A DNA stretch of 64,000 nt from Desertibacillus haloalkaliphilus. GTDB lineage: Bacteria > Bacillota > Bacilli > Bacillales > KJ1-10-99. Position 1 is the first letter of the stretch. Each line of letters opens with the position of its first letter. This document shows, piece by piece, positions 43,553-54,652 of the stretch. The DNA lies in contig NZ_JAHPIV010000001.1 in the NCBI RefSeq assembly GCF_019039105.1, positions 62,001-126,000 of the forward strand. The letters are read 5' to 3'. Position numbers and translations under genes: made by a program. The notes under the pieces are model-generated. The model was given only the letters and a program-made list of their open reading frames with translations, did no database searches and was not told the DNA's origin.

Positions 43553-44341
43553 TCATTCCCCCTTCAAATAGTTATGTATCGCTTCCATAAGCCCATCTAT
43601 TGTATATGTATTTGCGACAATTTCTGGATGTAATCCGTTTGCCATAAGTGTATCAGCGGTGATTGGTCCAATCGCTGCAATTTCTACGCCTTCGATGTAG
43701 GAGCGCCATTCTTGATGATCATTCAGTAATTGGACGAAATGATTGACCGTTGATGAGCTTGTAAACGTAATCAAATCTAACTGGCGAGTTTCAAGCACTT
43801 GTCGCAACCGTAATTTTGAAGCATCTGCACGTACCGTTTCATATACATCGATTTCGGTCACAACGAACCCTTCTATTTTCAGCCCATCAGGAATGACACT
43901 GCGTGCAAGGTTTCCTTTTGGAAATAGAACGCGCTCACCTCTACCTAATACTTCTTTCAACGAACGAAGTAAGGATTCAGCAACAAAAGAGGGTGGTACG
44001 AGATCAGCATTACTTCCAAACCTCTCTAACTCTGCTTGCGTCTTATTACCTACAACAGCAATCTTCAAATGATCATAATCGTTTAAGTCATATTGATATG
44101 TATGTAAAATCGAAAAGAAAAAACGAATCCCATTCACACTTGTAAACACAAGCCAGTCATAACTATCCAATTGTGAGATCGCTTTTTTTATTGCAGTAAG
44201 ATCGTCCGGCTGCTGGAAGGATAACAGCGGCACCTCAACCGGAATACCGCCAGCTTCCTTAATTTTAGCTGAAAGCTCGTGTGATTGTGACTTCGCTCTC
44301 GTAACTAAAACATGTTTACCTGCTAGCAGGCCTTCACTCAT
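43553..44341 (-). CDS. hemD: uroporphyrinogen-III synthase
   Basis: Cyclises hydroxymethylbilane with inversion of ring D. The family is poorly conserved. Here LVTRAKSQSHELSAKIKEAGG at the start, WLVFTSVNGIRFFF (about 79-92), ITFTSSSTVNHFVQLL (near 192-207) and AIGPITADTL (near 223-232) are the usual landmarks. 262 residues. The ATG shares one base with the hemC stop (TAATG). Confidence 0.92.
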   Translation of the reverse strand: MSEGLLAGKHVLVTRAKSQSHELSAKIKEAGGIPVEVPLLSFQQPDDLTAIKKAISQLDSYDWLVFTSVNGIRFFFSILHTYQYDLNDYDHLKIAVVGNKTQAELERFGSNADLVPPSFVAESLLRSLKEVLGRGERVLFPKGNLARSVIPDGLKIEGFVVTEIDVYETVRADASKLRLRQVLETRQLDLITFTSSSTVNHFVQLLNDHQEWRSYIEGVEIAAIGPITADTLMANGLHPEIVANTYTIDGLMEAIHNYLKGE

Positions 44342-45273
44342 TACTGATCAAGCTCTTTCTTAACTTTATCTAAAATATCTTTTGCCCCTTCATTCATGAG
44401 ACGAGTCGCAATTTCCTCACCAATCGCAACGGGATCATCACCTGTGATTGACTCTTGCAAAATCACTTTCCCGTCTGGAGAACCAACAAGTGCTTTAAGG
44501 TTTACTTGGTTATCTTCCGCTAACGTCCCGTACGCTGCGATTGGTACTTGACATCCACCTTCAATCTTGTGGAGAAATGCACGCTCTGCCGCAACCGTTC
44601 GTTCTGTTTTCGCATCATTGATTTTTTGGAGCAGCTCGAGTACCTCTGTATCATCTGCACGACACTCAATGCCCAGTGCCCCTTGTCCGACTGCTGGGAT
44701 ACAAACGTCTGGCTCTAAATATTCCGTAACAATATCATCGCCCCAGCCCATACGCTCTAATCCGGCTGCTGCTAGGATAATCGCATCAAAGTCCTCTTCA
44801 CGCAATTTGCGTAAACGTGTTTCAATATTACCGCGAATCCACTTTACTTCAAGATCAGGACGTTTGGCTAGAAGTTGAGAAGAACGACGTAAACTGCTTG
44901 TCCCAACAACTGCCCCAGCAGGTAAATCAGCAAGGCGGACATTGTCATTCGAAATAAAGGCGTCACGTGGATCAACACGCGCTGTAACGGCTCCTAATTT
45001 AAATCCAGGCGGAAGCTCTGATGGCACGTCCTTCATACTGTGAACAGCCATATCAATTTCATGGTCCTCCATTGCTTGCTCAATCTCTTTAACGAACAAG
45101 CCTTTTCCGCCAACCTTTGATAGCGTAACATCTAAAATTTTGTCACCTTTTGTTACAATCTTTTTAATTTCAAACTCAAAAGGAACATCTAGCTTTTTTA
45201 GCTCTTCAATGACCCATTCTGTTTGCGTTAATGCTAAGTTACTTCTTCTTGAACCGATGACTATTTTTCTCAT
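44341..45273 (-). CDS. hemC: hydroxymethylbilane synthase (porphobilinogen deaminase)
   Basis: Polymerises four porphobilinogens on a dipyrromethane cofactor attached to C241 ([12 protein letters not shown]). Catalytic D82 lies in [12 protein letters not shown]. The N-terminus [18 protein letters not shown] and [11 protein letters not shown] are typical. 310 residues. Confidence 0.96.
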   Translation of the reverse strand: MRKIVIGSRRSNLALTQTEWVIEELKKLDVPFEFEIKKIVTKGDKILDVTLSKVGGKGLFVKEIEQAMEDHEIDMAVHSMKDVPSELPPGFKLGAVTARVDPRDAFISNDNVRLADLPAGAVVGTSSLRRSSQLLAKRPDLEVKWIRGNIETRLRKLREEDFDAIILAAAGLERMGWGDDIVTEYLEPDVCIPAVGQGALGIECRADDTEVLELLQKINDAKTERTVAAERAFLHKIEGGCQVPIAAYGTLAEDNQVNLKALVGSPDGKVILQESITGDDPVAIGEEIATRLMNEGAKDILDKVKKELDQ

Positions 45274-45317
45274 AATTTTCCTCCAATTTTGCTCAATCTA
45301 GATCTATTATAATCCAT

Positions 45318-46142
45318 TTAATACCACAAATGAAATTCCGAAAAATTCCCTGACAAAAAGTAATTAATGAGAACGATTAAAAAAGCGGCTACATTCATGA
45401 GCGCGACGGAATAGCCCCGTATTTGCTTGACCACCCGTTGGTACAAATAGTACCCATAGATCAACAACACCCCCAATGAACCGAGTACTTTGGCATCGAC
45501 CCATGGCATTTGTGGGAGTTTGATTGATGCCCACACTAATCCTAAAATCAGTCCTACTAACAGCAATGGAAACGCAACTACCGTTGAGACAAAGGCAAGC
45601 CGGTCTAGCTTTGATAAGCTCCCGAGTCGCAACAAGCGCTTTCCCCATAGCTTTCGTTTTAGCATTTGGTGCTGCATCACATACATGATTGAAAATGCAA
45701 ACGCAACCGTGAATGCCCCATATGACAACAGAACCATTGTGACATGGATGACAAGTAACTCCGAAATTAATAAATCAGACAACTGCTGTGGAACATCACC
45801 TGTTGGCGTAAATAGACTTAGCGCCATCATTAAGAAACCAACACTGTTTGTAAAAAACACTAGAAAATCGACACGAAAATACCAATTAATCACTAGCGAA
45901 AGGCTTACAAGAATCCAAGCATAAAAAAACAACCCTTCAAATGGTGTTAAAATTGGCAGACGGTTATATTCGATCATTCGGAAGACAAAAAAGACAGTTT
46001 GTAATACCCAAACAATAGAAAGCAACCAGAAGGCGACTCGGTTGACCTTCCGGTTGTGTTGTATAAAATCAATAAAATATCCAATTAAACTTCCACTATA
46101 TAAAATAATCGTAATAACATAAATCCAATTTAAAATAGCCAC
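45318..46142 (-). CDS. hemX: HemX-type membrane protein (CcmC/ResC-like)
   Basis: Integral membrane protein encoded between hemA and hemC; in B. subtilis HemX lowers HemA levels. The 274 residues have about eight helices. A cytochrome c assembly-type core is seen in PFEGLFFYAWILV, HVTMVLLSYGAFTVAFAFSIMYVMQHQMLKRK and LGLVWASIKLPQMPWVDAKV. The tryptophan-rich WWxxDxK-like motif is replaced by the shorter MPWVDAKV, as in HemX proteins. Confidence 0.9.
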   Translation of the reverse strand: MAILNWIYVITIILYSGSLIGYFIDFIQHNRKVNRVAFWLLSIVWVLQTVFFVFRMIEYNRLPILTPFEGLFFYAWILVSLSLVINWYFRVDFLVFFTNSVGFLMMALSLFTPTGDVPQQLSDLLISELLVIHVTMVLLSYGAFTVAFAFSIMYVMQHQMLKRKLWGKRLLRLGSLSKLDRLAFVSTVVAFPLLLVGLILGLVWASIKLPQMPWVDAKVLGSLGVLLIYGYYLYQRVVKQIRGYSVALMNVAAFLIVLINYFLSGNFSEFHLWY

Positions 46143-46157
46143 AAGATAACTCCTCTC

Positions 46158-47543
46158 TTAGGAGCGAACAAAAATACCGTTAGCCTTTGCTAGACTTTCA
46201 TGCTTTTTCTTTGACCATTCCTGTTCAGCCATCTCTACGCGATACTTTTCTCGTTCTTTCTTCTCTTGTAATGCCACTTCTTCTTCAAGTGCAAAGATTT
46301 TCGTAAATAAACGTAGCGACTCTTCTGCATCCTCTTCACCAGCCATCTCTTTGGCGCGCGTAATCGGATCACGTAACAGTTGGTTCACGATACTTTTTGT
46401 ATGCTTTCTTAGCACTTTCTTTTCTCGTTCGGTTAAATCCGGAAGCTTCCGCTCAATACTTTGCATCGTTTCTGCCTGGACATTTAATGCTTTCGTGCGA
46501 AGCGCAGAGATAAGTGGAACGACACCTAATGTATTTAACCACTGTTTAAACTCATCAATCTCAGCTTCAATCATGAGTTCGATTTTTTCCGCTTCCTTCT
46601 GGCGTTCCTGCATATTTGCTTCAACAATCCCTTGCAAGTCATCGATATCATAAAGATAGACATCATCTAGCTCTGCTAGCTGAGGATCTAAATCTCGTGG
46701 TACTGCGATATCTACCATGAATAACGGTCGACCTTTTCGTGATTTCAGCGTATCTTTGACAAGGTCTTGTGAAATCACATAGTTTTGTGCCCCTGTAGAG
46801 CTTATTAAGATATCTGCTTCAACAATTGCTGATTGTAGTTCTTCAAATGGCCGTGCCTGTCCTAAAAAACGCTTTGCTAATTCGGCAGCCTTTGTTTTCG
46901 TACGATTAATGACCGTAACTTGCTCAGCTCCGTTAGCATGTAAATGTTTGGCTGTTAATTCACTCATTTTTCCAGCACCTAGAATAAGGACATGCTTATC
47001 TTTGAAGTCTCCAAAAATCTTCTTCCCTAATTCTACCGCTGCATAACTTACAGACACAGCATTATTGCCGATCTCTGTTTCTGAATGAGAACGTTTCGCA
47101 AGCGTAATTGCTTGTTTAAACAATTCATTAAAAATTGTGCCTGTCGCCTGTTCAGCTTGTGCAAATAGAAAACTATCTTTGACTTGCCCTAGAATCTGTG
47201 TTTCACCTAAAATCATTGAATCAAGACCACAGACTACCCGGAAGAGATGTTCAATCGCATGCGTGTCTTCTCGGATATCAAGGTATTGCGTAAACTCTTC
47301 TTTTGGAAGGTCAAACCATTCCGATAAAAATGCCTTCGTAAAATGCCGTCCTGTATGCAATTGGTCAACTACCGCATAAATTTCTGTACGATTACAGGTT
47401 GAAACGATCGTACACTCTAATATGCTCTTTGAATGTCTTAATTGATATAGCGCCTGTGAAAGTTCCGACTCCTGAAAAGCAAACTTTTCGCGAATTTCGA
47501 CAGGGGCTGTTTTATAGTTTAATCCAATGACTAGGATGTGCAT
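46158..47543 (-). CDS. hemA: glutamyl-tRNA reductase
   Basis: First committed step of haem synthesis, reducing Glu-tRNA to glutamate-1-semialdehyde. Active-site C50 is in [13 protein letters not shown], the substrate segment is [18 protein letters not shown], and the NADPH domain carries [18 protein letters not shown] chose the ATG at 47541-47543, spaced correctly from GGGGGTG, over one four codons upstream. 461 residues. First gene of the hem operon. Confidence 0.95.
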   Translation of the reverse strand: MHILVIGLNYKTAPVEIREKFAFQESELSQALYQLRHSKSILECTIVSTCNRTEIYAVVDQLHTGRHFTKAFLSEWFDLPKEEFTQYLDIREDTHAIEHLFRVVCGLDSMILGETQILGQVKDSFLFAQAEQATGTIFNELFKQAITLAKRSHSETEIGNNAVSVSYAAVELGKKIFGDFKDKHVLILGAGKMSELTAKHLHANGAEQVTVINRTKTKAAELAKRFLGQARPFEELQSAIVEADILISSTGAQNYVISQDLVKDTLKSRKGRPLFMVDIAVPRDLDPQLAELDDVYLYDIDDLQGIVEANMQERQKEAEKIELMIEAEIDEFKQWLNTLGVVPLISALRTKALNVQAETMQSIERKLPDLTEREKKVLRKHTKSIVNQLLRDPITRAKEMAGEEDAEESLRLFTKIFALEEEVALQEKKEREKYRVEMAEQEWSKKKHESLAKANGIFVRS

Positions 47544-47614
47544 AACAAACTTCACCCCCAGATAATTTCAAAAAAACCTCATGTTCATTTTTAACTCCGA
47601 CACATACTGTCACA

Positions 47615-47642
47615 ATTATAACATGTATTCTCGATCACTCAA
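47615..47642 (-). promoter_or_regulatory. promoter of the hem operon
   Basis: On the minus strand TTGAGT (47637-47642), 16 bases, TATAAT (47615-47620). TGTTATAATTGTGACA around the -10 is an imperfect inverted repeat and its left half resembles a PerR half-site. hemA is PerR-controlled in B. subtilis, so regulation is possible but weakly supported. Confidence 0.55.
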
Positions 47643-47784
47643 AAAAAAAAATTGTGAACAGATCTTGAAACAGTATGCTATGATGATGGTGTTGTTTCTG
47701 ATTATTGGTTGCATAGGAATTTATTCCTTAGGATAACCAACTTCTTACTATAATAGTACCATAACTAAAAAGGAGCGTCGAATC

Positions 47785-48261
47785 ATGAAGCGTCAAGGCA
47801 TCTTCCCTGGAATATTGTTGATTGCTGTAGGCCTCTTTTTCTTTCTGCAACAATTCCAATTGCCATTTGTCCATTACCTTTTTTCTTGGCCCACAATCCT
47901 ACTTGTCGTCGGCCTCGCTTTTTTATTTCAAGGCTATATCGGTCGGGAGCATAGTAGTTTATTTCCCGGTGCTCTGCTCTTCGGTTTTGGGATTCATTTT
48001 CATGCCCTCAATTTCCTACCTTTTTGGCCAAACCATTGGGCGATGTTCACACTGATCACCGGGCTCTCTTTTATCCTTCTTTATAGCAGGACGAAACGAG
48101 ATGGCCTATTTCCAGGAGTAGCGCTTGTCATCGTCTCATTGCTAGCCTTTTTTTATTCCGGGTTTATCCACTGGGTGAATCAACTTTTTACGATTGTCGA
48201 TGGTTTATGGCCACTTGTCCTGATTATCATTGGTTTATACTTGATCTTAAAGAAGAAATAA
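47785..48261 (+). CDS. LiaI/LiaF-like four-helix membrane protein
   Basis: A 158-residue membrane protein with about seven hydrophobic segments. Short repeating units built on GIFPG(I/V)LLIAVGLFF, WPTILLVVGLAFL and GLWPLVLIIIGLYLIL are the pattern of the LiaF transmembrane-like region (DUF5668 type). Such proteins are often linked to envelope stress, but no sensor kinase is adjacent. AAAGGAGCG precedes the ATG. A TATGAT with upstream TGC at 47679-47684 may be its -10. It lies in the place of ysxD. Confidence 0.8.
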   Translation: MKRQGIFPGILLIAVGLFFFLQQFQLPFVHYLFSWPTILLVVGLAFLFQGYIGREHSSLFPGALLFGFGIHFHALNFLPFWPNHWAMFTLITGLSFILLYSRTKRDGLFPGVALVIVSLLAFFYSGFIHWVNQLFTIVDGLWPLVLIIIGLYLILKKK

Positions 48262-48270
48262 TCCACTAGA

Positions 48271-48310
48271 AATAAGAGCAAAAGTGCGTCAAGCACTCTT
48301 GCTCTTATTT
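48271..48310. terminator. bidirectional terminator between the LiaI-like gene and engB
   Basis: AATAAGAGCAA with AGTGC pairs with GCACT and TTGCTCTTATT in a long, slightly imperfect stem. The engB stop lies at its right edge. Confidence 0.8.
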
Positions 48311-48889
48311 GATATAAGCCTCGATTGTTTTCCAAATCTTGTCCTTCCCTTCGGCTGTTTCTGATGAGAACAGCAAAAGTGGATCTTCCGGGTCTTTTTC
48401 AAGGCTTTCTTTGATTTGTTTTAATTGCTTTTGCCACTTTCCTTTCGGTACCTTATCGGCTTTTGTCGCAACAAGGATTACCGGTATTTCAAAATGTTTA
48501 AGCCAATCATACATCAGTTCATCATCTTTTGATGGCTTGTGACGGATATCGATAATTAAAACCACAGCTTTTAATTGCTCACGTTCCTGTATGTACGTTT
48601 CAATCATCGTTCCCCATGCCTCTTTTTCCTTCTTCGAGACTTTGGCAAAGCCATAGCCGGGCACATCGACAAAATGGAGAACGTCATTAATCGTAAAGAA
48701 ATTTAACAGCTGTGTTTTTCCGGGCTTTTGTGACGTTCGTGCTAAATTCTTTCGGTTAACCATTTTGTTAATAAACGATGACTTTCCAACATTCGAGCGC
48801 CCTGCTAACGCAATTTCTGGTAGGTGCGTTTTCGGATAGTGCTCTGGTTTGACTGCACTTGTTACCAGCTCTGCTTTTGTTACTTTCAT
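48305..48889 (-). CDS. engB: ribosome biogenesis GTPase EngB (YsxC)
   Basis: Essential GTPase for 50S subunit maturation. G1 GRSNVGKSS is at 30-38, G3 DVPGYGF near 74-80, and G4 ATKADK near 141-146. 194 residues. It overlaps lonA by 4 bases, as in B. subtilis. Confidence 0.96.
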   Translation of the reverse strand: MKVTKAELVTSAVKPEHYPKTHLPEIALAGRSNVGKSSFINKMVNRKNLARTSQKPGKTQLLNFFTINDVLHFVDVPGYGFAKVSKKEKEAWGTMIETYIQEREQLKAVVLIIDIRHKPSKDDELMYDWLKHFEIPVILVATKADKVPKGKWQKQLKQIKESLEKDPEDPLLLFSSETAEGKDKIWKTIEAYIK

Positions 48890-51207
48890 TTCTTCTCTCC
48901 TAATGCATGTTTTAATACCTCATCTAAATGAGAAACTGCAATGAATTTTAAGTCTCCTCGGACACTATCAGGAATATCTTCTAAATCCTTTTCATTATCC
49001 TTTGGAATGATGATCGTTTTTAATCCAGCCCGGTGTGCACTCATTGACTTTTCTTTCAAACCACCAATTGGTAACACACGGCCACGAAGAGTAATCTCAC
49101 CTGTCATACCGACTTCTCTTTTAACGACACGTCCCGTTAACGCAGAAATCAATGCAGTAGCCATCGTGATCCCTGCTGACGGTCCATCTTTTGGTGTCGC
49201 TCCTTCTGGGACATGGATATGAATATCGTTGTTCTCATTAAATCCAGGGTCAATATCAAGCTCTTCTGAACGTGAACGGATATAACTAAAAGCCGCTTGA
49301 GCACTTTCTTTCATAACGTCGCCAAGTTTCCCTGTGAGTGTGAGCTTTCCTTTTCCAGGTGCAATTGATACTTCAATTGATAACGTATCCCCACCAACTG
49401 TTGTATACGCAAGCCCAGTTGCAGCGCCAACTTGATCTTCCTCTTCAGCCATTCCATAGCGGAATTTAGGTTTACCAAGCATCGACTCAACTGTATTTTC
49501 TGTTAATACTACCCGTTGCTTTTCGCCTGAGACAATCTGCTTAGCCGCTTTTCGGCATAACGTAGCCATTTGCCTTTCTAGGTTACGAACCCCTGCTTCA
49601 CGGGTGTAGTAACGAATCACTTTTAGAATCGCTTCTTCCTTAACTTGAAGTTTCCCTTTTGAAAGACCATGTTCTTTCATTTGTTTAGGCATTAAGTAGC
49701 GATCAGCAATCTTTTGTTTTTCAAGCTCGGTATAGCCAGGTATATGGATAATTTCCATCCGATCAAGAAGCGGTCCCGGAATCGTTGCGACGTTATTTGC
49801 CGTCGTTACAAACATTACCTTCGATAAATCATAAGGTTCTTCAATATAATGGTCACTGAACGTGCTGTTTTGTTCGGGGTCAAGCACTTCTAATAGAGCC
49901 GCTGCTGGATCTCCACGGAAATCATTGGCCATCTTATCAATCTCATCAAGTAAAAAGACCGGATTAATTGATCCAGCTTTTTTCATGCCTTGAATAATTC
50001 GACCTGGCATGGCACCAACATACGTGCGACGGTGACCACGGATTTCCGCTTCATCACGAACGCCTCCAAGCGAAATTCGGACAAATTTCCGATCAAGCGC
50101 TCGGGCGACAGAGCGAGCAAGCGAGGTTTTCCCGACCCCAGGAGGTCCTGCTAGACATAAAATCGGCCCTTTTAATTCCTTCGTTAATTGTTGAACCGCT
50201 AAATATTCAAGGACACGCTCTTTCACTTTTTCAAGGCCATAGTGATCTTCGTTAAGGATATCTTCAGCCCGATTAATATCAAGAAGATCCTCTGTTTCCT
50301 CGTTCCATGGAATTGTCAGTAACCAGTCGATGTAGTTACGAATCACTGAGCTTTCCGCTGAAGTGGCCGGCATTTTCTCATAGCGATCCAATTCTTTTAA
50401 TGCCTTCTCTTCTACATTTTCAGGCATGTCTGCTTCTTCAATTCGCTCTCGTAACGAAGAGATTTCACCTGATTTGCCCTCTTTATCACCTAACTCTTTT
50501 TGAATCGCCTTCATTTGTTCACGAAGGTAATATTCTTTTTGAGTTTTCTCCATCGACTTTTTAACACGTTGACCAATCTTTTTCTCAAGCCCTAATACTT
50601 CTTTTTCATTATTTAAAATCTCGATCAATTTCATTAGTCGATCTTTCACTGATATGATTTCAAGAACCTCTTGCTTTTCAGCTATTTTTAACGGTAAGTG
50701 AGACGCGACAACATCAGCAAGTCGGCCTGGCTCAGCGATATCAGACACAGATGCTAATGTTTCGGCAGAGACCTTCTTTGATAATTTAATGTATTGTTCA
50801 AATTGTTCTAATACATTTCTCATCAGTGCCTTTTCTTCAGCTTCGGCTTCACTTGATTCTTCAATCAAGCTAACCTCCACTTCAAAATACTCTTCATTGT
50901 CGGTAAACTCTTCAATTTTCGCCCGCTTTAACCCTTCGACGAGGACACGAATCGTACCATTGGGAAGCTTTAACATTTGCTTCACTTTTGCTAATGTACC
51001 AATACGGTAGATTTCATCTTTACTAGGCTCATCAACGGCAATCTCTTTTTGAGAGGAAAGTATAATTTCATGATCATCGACCATTACCTTCTCAAGCGCT
51101 TGAACCGATTTGTCTCTTCCTACATCTAAATGTAGAACCATCGTAGGAAAGACAAGTAAGCCGCGCAACGGTAATAGAGGAATGATTCGTTTGTTTTCAT
51201 CGCCCAT
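48886..51207 (-). CDS. lonA: ATP-dependent protease LonA
   Basis: Degrades misfolded and regulatory proteins. The N-terminal substrate domain starts [17 protein letters not shown]+ Walker A is GPPGVGKTS (near 352-360) and Walker [11 protein letters not shown]. The protease Ser is in [14 protein letters not shown] and the dyad Lys in [15 protein letters not shown] chose the ATG at 51205-51207, preceded by GGAGGTG, which gives 773 residues. The 22 codons upstream lack family similarity. Confidence 0.97.
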   Translation of the reverse strand: MGDENKRIIPLLPLRGLLVFPTMVLHLDVGRDKSVQALEKVMVDDHEIILSSQKEIAVDEPSKDEIYRIGTLAKVKQMLKLPNGTIRVLVEGLKRAKIEEFTDNEEYFEVEVSLIEESSEAEAEEKALMRNVLEQFEQYIKLSKKVSAETLASVSDIAEPGRLADVVASHLPLKIAEKQEVLEIISVKDRLMKLIEILNNEKEVLGLEKKIGQRVKKSMEKTQKEYYLREQMKAIQKELGDKEGKSGEISSLRERIEEADMPENVEEKALKELDRYEKMPATSAESSVIRNYIDWLLTIPWNEETEDLLDINRAEDILNEDHYGLEKVKERVLEYLAVQQLTKELKGPILCLAGPPGVGKTSLARSVARALDRKFVRISLGGVRDEAEIRGHRRTYVGAMPGRIIQGMKKAGSINPVFLLDEIDKMANDFRGDPAAALLEVLDPEQNSTFSDHYIEEPYDLSKVMFVTTANNVATIPGPLLDRMEIIHIPGYTELEKQKIADRYLMPKQMKEHGLSKGKLQVKEEAILKVIRYYTREAGVRNLERQMATLCRKAAKQIVSGEKQRVVLTENTVESMLGKPKFRYGMAEEEDQVGAATGLAYTTVGGDTLSIEVSIAPGKGKLTLTGKLGDVMKESAQAAFSYIRSRSEELDIDPGFNENNDIHIHVPEGATPKDGPSAGITMATALISALTGRVVKREVGMTGEITLRGRVLPIGGLKEKSMSAHRAGLKTIIIPKDNEKDLEDIPDSVRGDLKFIAVSHLDEVLKHALGEKK

Positions 51208-51426
51208 ACGAAAGCACCTCCATAACTTCCTGTTGCATACCCAATTCCAAATTCGTTTTAAAATTAGGATCAATAATAAGAATTATTCCTTCATAAAAAG
51301 CGTGAAAAAGACGGGCATTCTTATGAGGCTGTAACACGATTTCAAAATAGTGACAGGTCATCCTTATTATAATATCTTGTACAATTTTATCTTATCCTGC
51401 CATCTTTGTCTAATTATACGTTCTCT

Positions 51427-53100
51427 TTACAATGGTGTAGCTGGAGAATCAATCGATTGACTCGCAGGAACAGCTTCTTCCTCACTATGACCTTTTTCAA
51501 CTAGACCTTGATCGAGTACCTCATCAAACGACTCAACCGGAAGGACCGTGATGCCTGTGATTTCCTGAAGAATGGCTTGTTCATTATCCTTTGGAATAAA
51601 GACCTTTTCAACACCAGCTTTTTTCGCTGCTTCCACTTTAGCTACAATACCTCCGACCGGTTTTACAGCACCATGGATGCCAATTTCACCTGTCATCGCT
51701 ACCGTATTTTTAACTTTTTCACCCTTTATGGCTGAATAAATCCCAGTGGCAATTGCAATACCTGCCGATGGTCCATCTACCGGTGTTCCACCCGGAAAGT
51801 TGACATGGATATCGTAATCTTCTGTAGGTAAGCCAATATTGCGAAGCACTGTCACAACATTTTCAACTGATCCTTTTGCCATACTCTTCCTACGAATTGA
51901 GCGCATACGATCACCCGTACTTTCTTCTTCAGCAATCCCTGTAATGTTAATCGTCCCTTTTCCTTTGTTTTCTAATACATTCACTTCAATTTCAAGAAGC
52001 GCTCCCATATTGGGACCGTAAACAGCAAGTCCATTGACCAAGCCAATTTGTGGCTCCGGGTGGATTTTTCGTTCCGGTCGCGGGGACAATTGACTTGAAT
52101 GAATCACCCACTCAATATCAGCAGCTTTAATTTGTTTGCGGTCTTCTGCTGTCGCGAGCCCTGCTGCAATTTGAACGACATTGACAGCTTCACGACCATT
52201 GGTTGCGTATTTCGAAATGATTTCTAATGCCCCATCTTCAGCGGTAAACTTAATTTTTTCAGCGGCCTTTTTGGCAATTTTAATAATCTCCTCTGGCTGT
52301 AACGCCCGAAAATAAACTTCAAGACAACGAGAGCGAATGGCTGGTGGTATCTCTTGCGGTGTACGAGTCGTTGCACCAATTAAGCGAAAATCTGCTGGGA
52401 GACCATTTTGAAAGATTTCATGGATATGACGAGGGATTTGCGTATTTTCTTCATTATAATAAGCACTTTCTAAAAATACTTTACGATCCTCGAGTACCTT
52501 AAGAAGTTTATTGAGTTGAATCGAATGTAATTCACCAATTTCATCAATAAATAGCACACCGCCGTGAGCTTTTGTTACAGCACCTTGCTTCGGCTGTGGT
52601 ATTCCAGCCTGTCCCATGGCACCAGCCCCTTGATAAATCGGATCATGAACCGAACCAATTAATGGATCAGCAATGCCCCGTTCATCAAAGCGAGCCGTTG
52701 TCCCATCTAATTCTACAAATGTCGCCTCTTCCTTAAACGGTGATTTTTGGTTCTTTTTTGCTTCTTCTAGTACTAATCGTGCAGCTGCTGTTTTTCCAAC
52801 ACCGGGAGGTCCATAGATGATCACGTGCTGTGGGTTTGGACCACAAAGAGCTGCTCGTAGCGAACGAATGCCTTCTTCTTGCCCAACAATTTCTTCGAAG
52901 TTTGCCGGGCGAACCTTCTCAGATAATGGCTCACTTAAAGAAATCGCCTTCAAGCGACGCAAGTTTTCCATTTCTTTACGAGATTCTTTATCAACAGAAA
53001 CCTTCTGTGTCCGTTGATTTCGTAATAAATTCCAAAAGTAAAGCCCAATAATGATCCCGAAGAAAAGCTGAATAATTAATGCAATTCCTGTCCAATTCAT
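51427..53100 (-). CDS. lonB: ATP-dependent protease LonB
   Basis: Membrane-anchored Lon paralogue; in B. subtilis it is made in the forespore under sigma-F. One N-terminal transmembrane helix (about 4-24). The AAA+ domain has [16 protein letters not shown] near 96-111 and VLFIDEIGELH. The protease part has DGPSAGIAIATGIYS and GGIVAKVEAAKKAGVEKV. It lacks the large LonA N-domain. 557 residues, with an AGGAGG binding site. I could not find a clear sigma-F promoter. Confidence 0.95.
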   Translation of the reverse strand: MNWTGIALIIQLFFGIIIGLYFWNLLRNQRTQKVSVDKESRKEMENLRRLKAISLSEPLSEKVRPANFEEIVGQEEGIRSLRAALCGPNPQHVIIYGPPGVGKTAAARLVLEEAKKNQKSPFKEEATFVELDGTTARFDERGIADPLIGSVHDPIYQGAGAMGQAGIPQPKQGAVTKAHGGVLFIDEIGELHSIQLNKLLKVLEDRKVFLESAYYNEENTQIPRHIHEIFQNGLPADFRLIGATTRTPQEIPPAIRSRCLEVYFRALQPEEIIKIAKKAAEKIKFTAEDGALEIISKYATNGREAVNVVQIAAGLATAEDRKQIKAADIEWVIHSSQLSPRPERKIHPEPQIGLVNGLAVYGPNMGALLEIEVNVLENKGKGTINITGIAEEESTGDRMRSIRRKSMAKGSVENVVTVLRNIGLPTEDYDIHVNFPGGTPVDGPSAGIAIATGIYSAIKGEKVKNTVAMTGEIGIHGAVKPVGGIVAKVEAAKKAGVEKVFIPKDNEQAILQEITGITVLPVESFDEVLDQGLVEKGHSEEEAVPASQSIDSPATPL

Positions 53101-53311
53101 AGATGCGAAACCTCCTGGAAATATAATTAATCATTTTAAACGAAAGGATAAAAGCTTCGTACTTTGAAACCTGCGCCATCGGCTCGAGGTCACTTCGGTC
53201 CGTCAATTGAAGCAAATTATCGCTTTTACTTCCGGCTCTCCAGTGCTAGTCGCCGATTTGCGGGCGCCTTGTGCTTCTCTTAGTATCTCCGAGATTTCCA
53301 TCACTAAACAG
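53101..53311. other. intergenic region between lonB and clpX
   Basis: About 200 bp with higher GC than its surroundings (around 53170-53280) and no ORF, repeat or promoter that I can support, apart from the clpX terminator at its right end. Confidence 0.4.
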
Positions 53312-53347
53312 AAAAATCCTTGACTAACCAATTGTAGTCAAGGATTT
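53312..53347 (-). terminator. terminator of clpX
   Basis: AAAATCCTTGACTA and TAGTCAAGGATTTT form a perfect 14-bp stem with an 8-base loop and flanking T-run. Confidence 0.88.
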
Positions 53348-53360
53348 TCTTTGTATCTAA

Positions 53361-54635
53361 TTATGCACTTTCCTTCGGCTCAGATTTATCGAGTTTAATC
53401 TCTGTGCCATCTTCTGTTTTTAACGTTGGGGCTTTGTTGTCTGTTACTGTTTCTGGTGTAATGATACATTTGACAATATCTTCACGCGATGGTAAATCAA
53501 ACATAACATCAAGCATCATCGCTTCAATAATTGAACGCAGGCCACGTGCACCTGTTTTACGTTCAATCGCTTTTTGAGCGATGGCACGTAAGGCTTCTTC
53601 TGTAAACTCTAGCTCGACGTCATCAAGCTCAAGTAATTTTTGGTACTGTTTCACAAGTGCATTTTTCGGTTGCGTTAAGATCTCAATTAAAGCATCTTCA
53701 TCTAACGGTTGTAGACTTGAGATAACCGGTAGACGACCGATGAATTCTGGAATCAGTCCAAAGCGAAGCAGGTCTTCTGGTAATACCTTTGCTAAATATT
53801 CACCTGGCTCCAACTCTTCTTGTTTTCCTTCTGATCCAAACCCAATCACTTTCTTACCAAGACGGCGTTTAATGATTTGTTCAATCCCATCAAATGCTCC
53901 ACCACAAATAAAGAGAACATTCGTTGTATCGATTTGGATGAATTCTTGATGAGGATGCTTACGCCCACCTTGAGGCGGTACACTAGCTGACGTTCCTTCA
54001 AGAATCTTTAAGAGCGCTTGTTGTACCCCTTCACCTGACACATCTCTTGTAATTGATGGGTTCTCAGACTTACGAGCCACTTTATCAATTTCATCAATAT
54101 AAATAATTCCTTTTTCCGCTTTCTCAACATCATAGTCAGCTGCTTGAATTAGTTTAAGAAGAATATTCTCTACATCTTCACCAACATAACCTGCTTCAGT
54201 CAATGATGTTGCATCAGCAATCGCAAATGGAACATTTAAGATACGAGCTAATGTTTGCGCGAGTAATGTTTTCCCGCTTCCTGTCGGCCCAATCATACAA
54301 ATGTTACTTTTCGCTAGCTCCACATCTTCTGATTTACTTGAAGAATTAATTCGCTTGTAATGGTTGTAGACTGCAACAGATAGTGACTTTTTCGCTTGCC
54401 CTTGGCCAATGACATAATCATCGAGGATCTCTCTAATTTCTTGAGGTTTCGGAATTTCTTGAAATTCAACTTCTTCTTCCGTCCCTAACTCTTCCTCTAC
54501 GATTTCTGTACATAACTCAATACATTCATCACATATATAAACACCTGGTCCTGCAACTAATTTACGGACTTGGTCTTGAGTCTTACCACAAAAGGAACAC
54601 TTTAGTTGCCCTTTTTCCTCATTAAATTTAAACAT
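53361..54635 (-). CDS. clpX: ATP-dependent Clp protease ATP-binding subunit ClpX
   Basis: Unfoldase that feeds substrates to ClpP. The zinc finger uses C13, C16, C35 and C38. Walker A is [10 protein letters not shown] (near 115-124) and Walker [10 protein letters not shown]. The ClpP-docking loop carries the IGF tripeptide in [10 protein letters not shown]. 424 residues. It lies 17 bp after clpP, so the two are probably cotranscribed. Confidence 0.97.
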   Translation of the reverse strand: MFKFNEEKGQLKCSFCGKTQDQVRKLVAGPGVYICDECIELCTEIVEEELGTEEEVEFQEIPKPQEIREILDDYVIGQGQAKKSLSVAVYNHYKRINSSSKSEDVELAKSNICMIGPTGSGKTLLAQTLARILNVPFAIADATSLTEAGYVGEDVENILLKLIQAADYDVEKAEKGIIYIDEIDKVARKSENPSITRDVSGEGVQQALLKILEGTSASVPPQGGRKHPHQEFIQIDTTNVLFICGGAFDGIEQIIKRRLGKKVIGFGSEGKQEELEPGEYLAKVLPEDLLRFGLIPEFIGRLPVISSLQPLDEDALIEILTQPKNALVKQYQKLLELDDVELEFTEEALRAIAQKAIERKTGARGLRSIIEAMMLDVMFDLPSREDIVKCIITPETVTDNKAPTLKTEDGTEIKLDKSEPKESA

Positions 54636-54652
54636 CGTATCACCCCTTACAA

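Noticed and set aside
51208-51273. 22-codon extension of lonA
   Set aside because: No Shine-Dalgarno sequence; the real site GGAGGTG precedes the ATG at 51207, which gives the standard Lon N-terminus.
53101-53300. Sigma-F promoter or repeat upstream of lonB
   Set aside because: No hexamer pair with acceptable spacing, and no second copy of the GC-richer stretch in the window.
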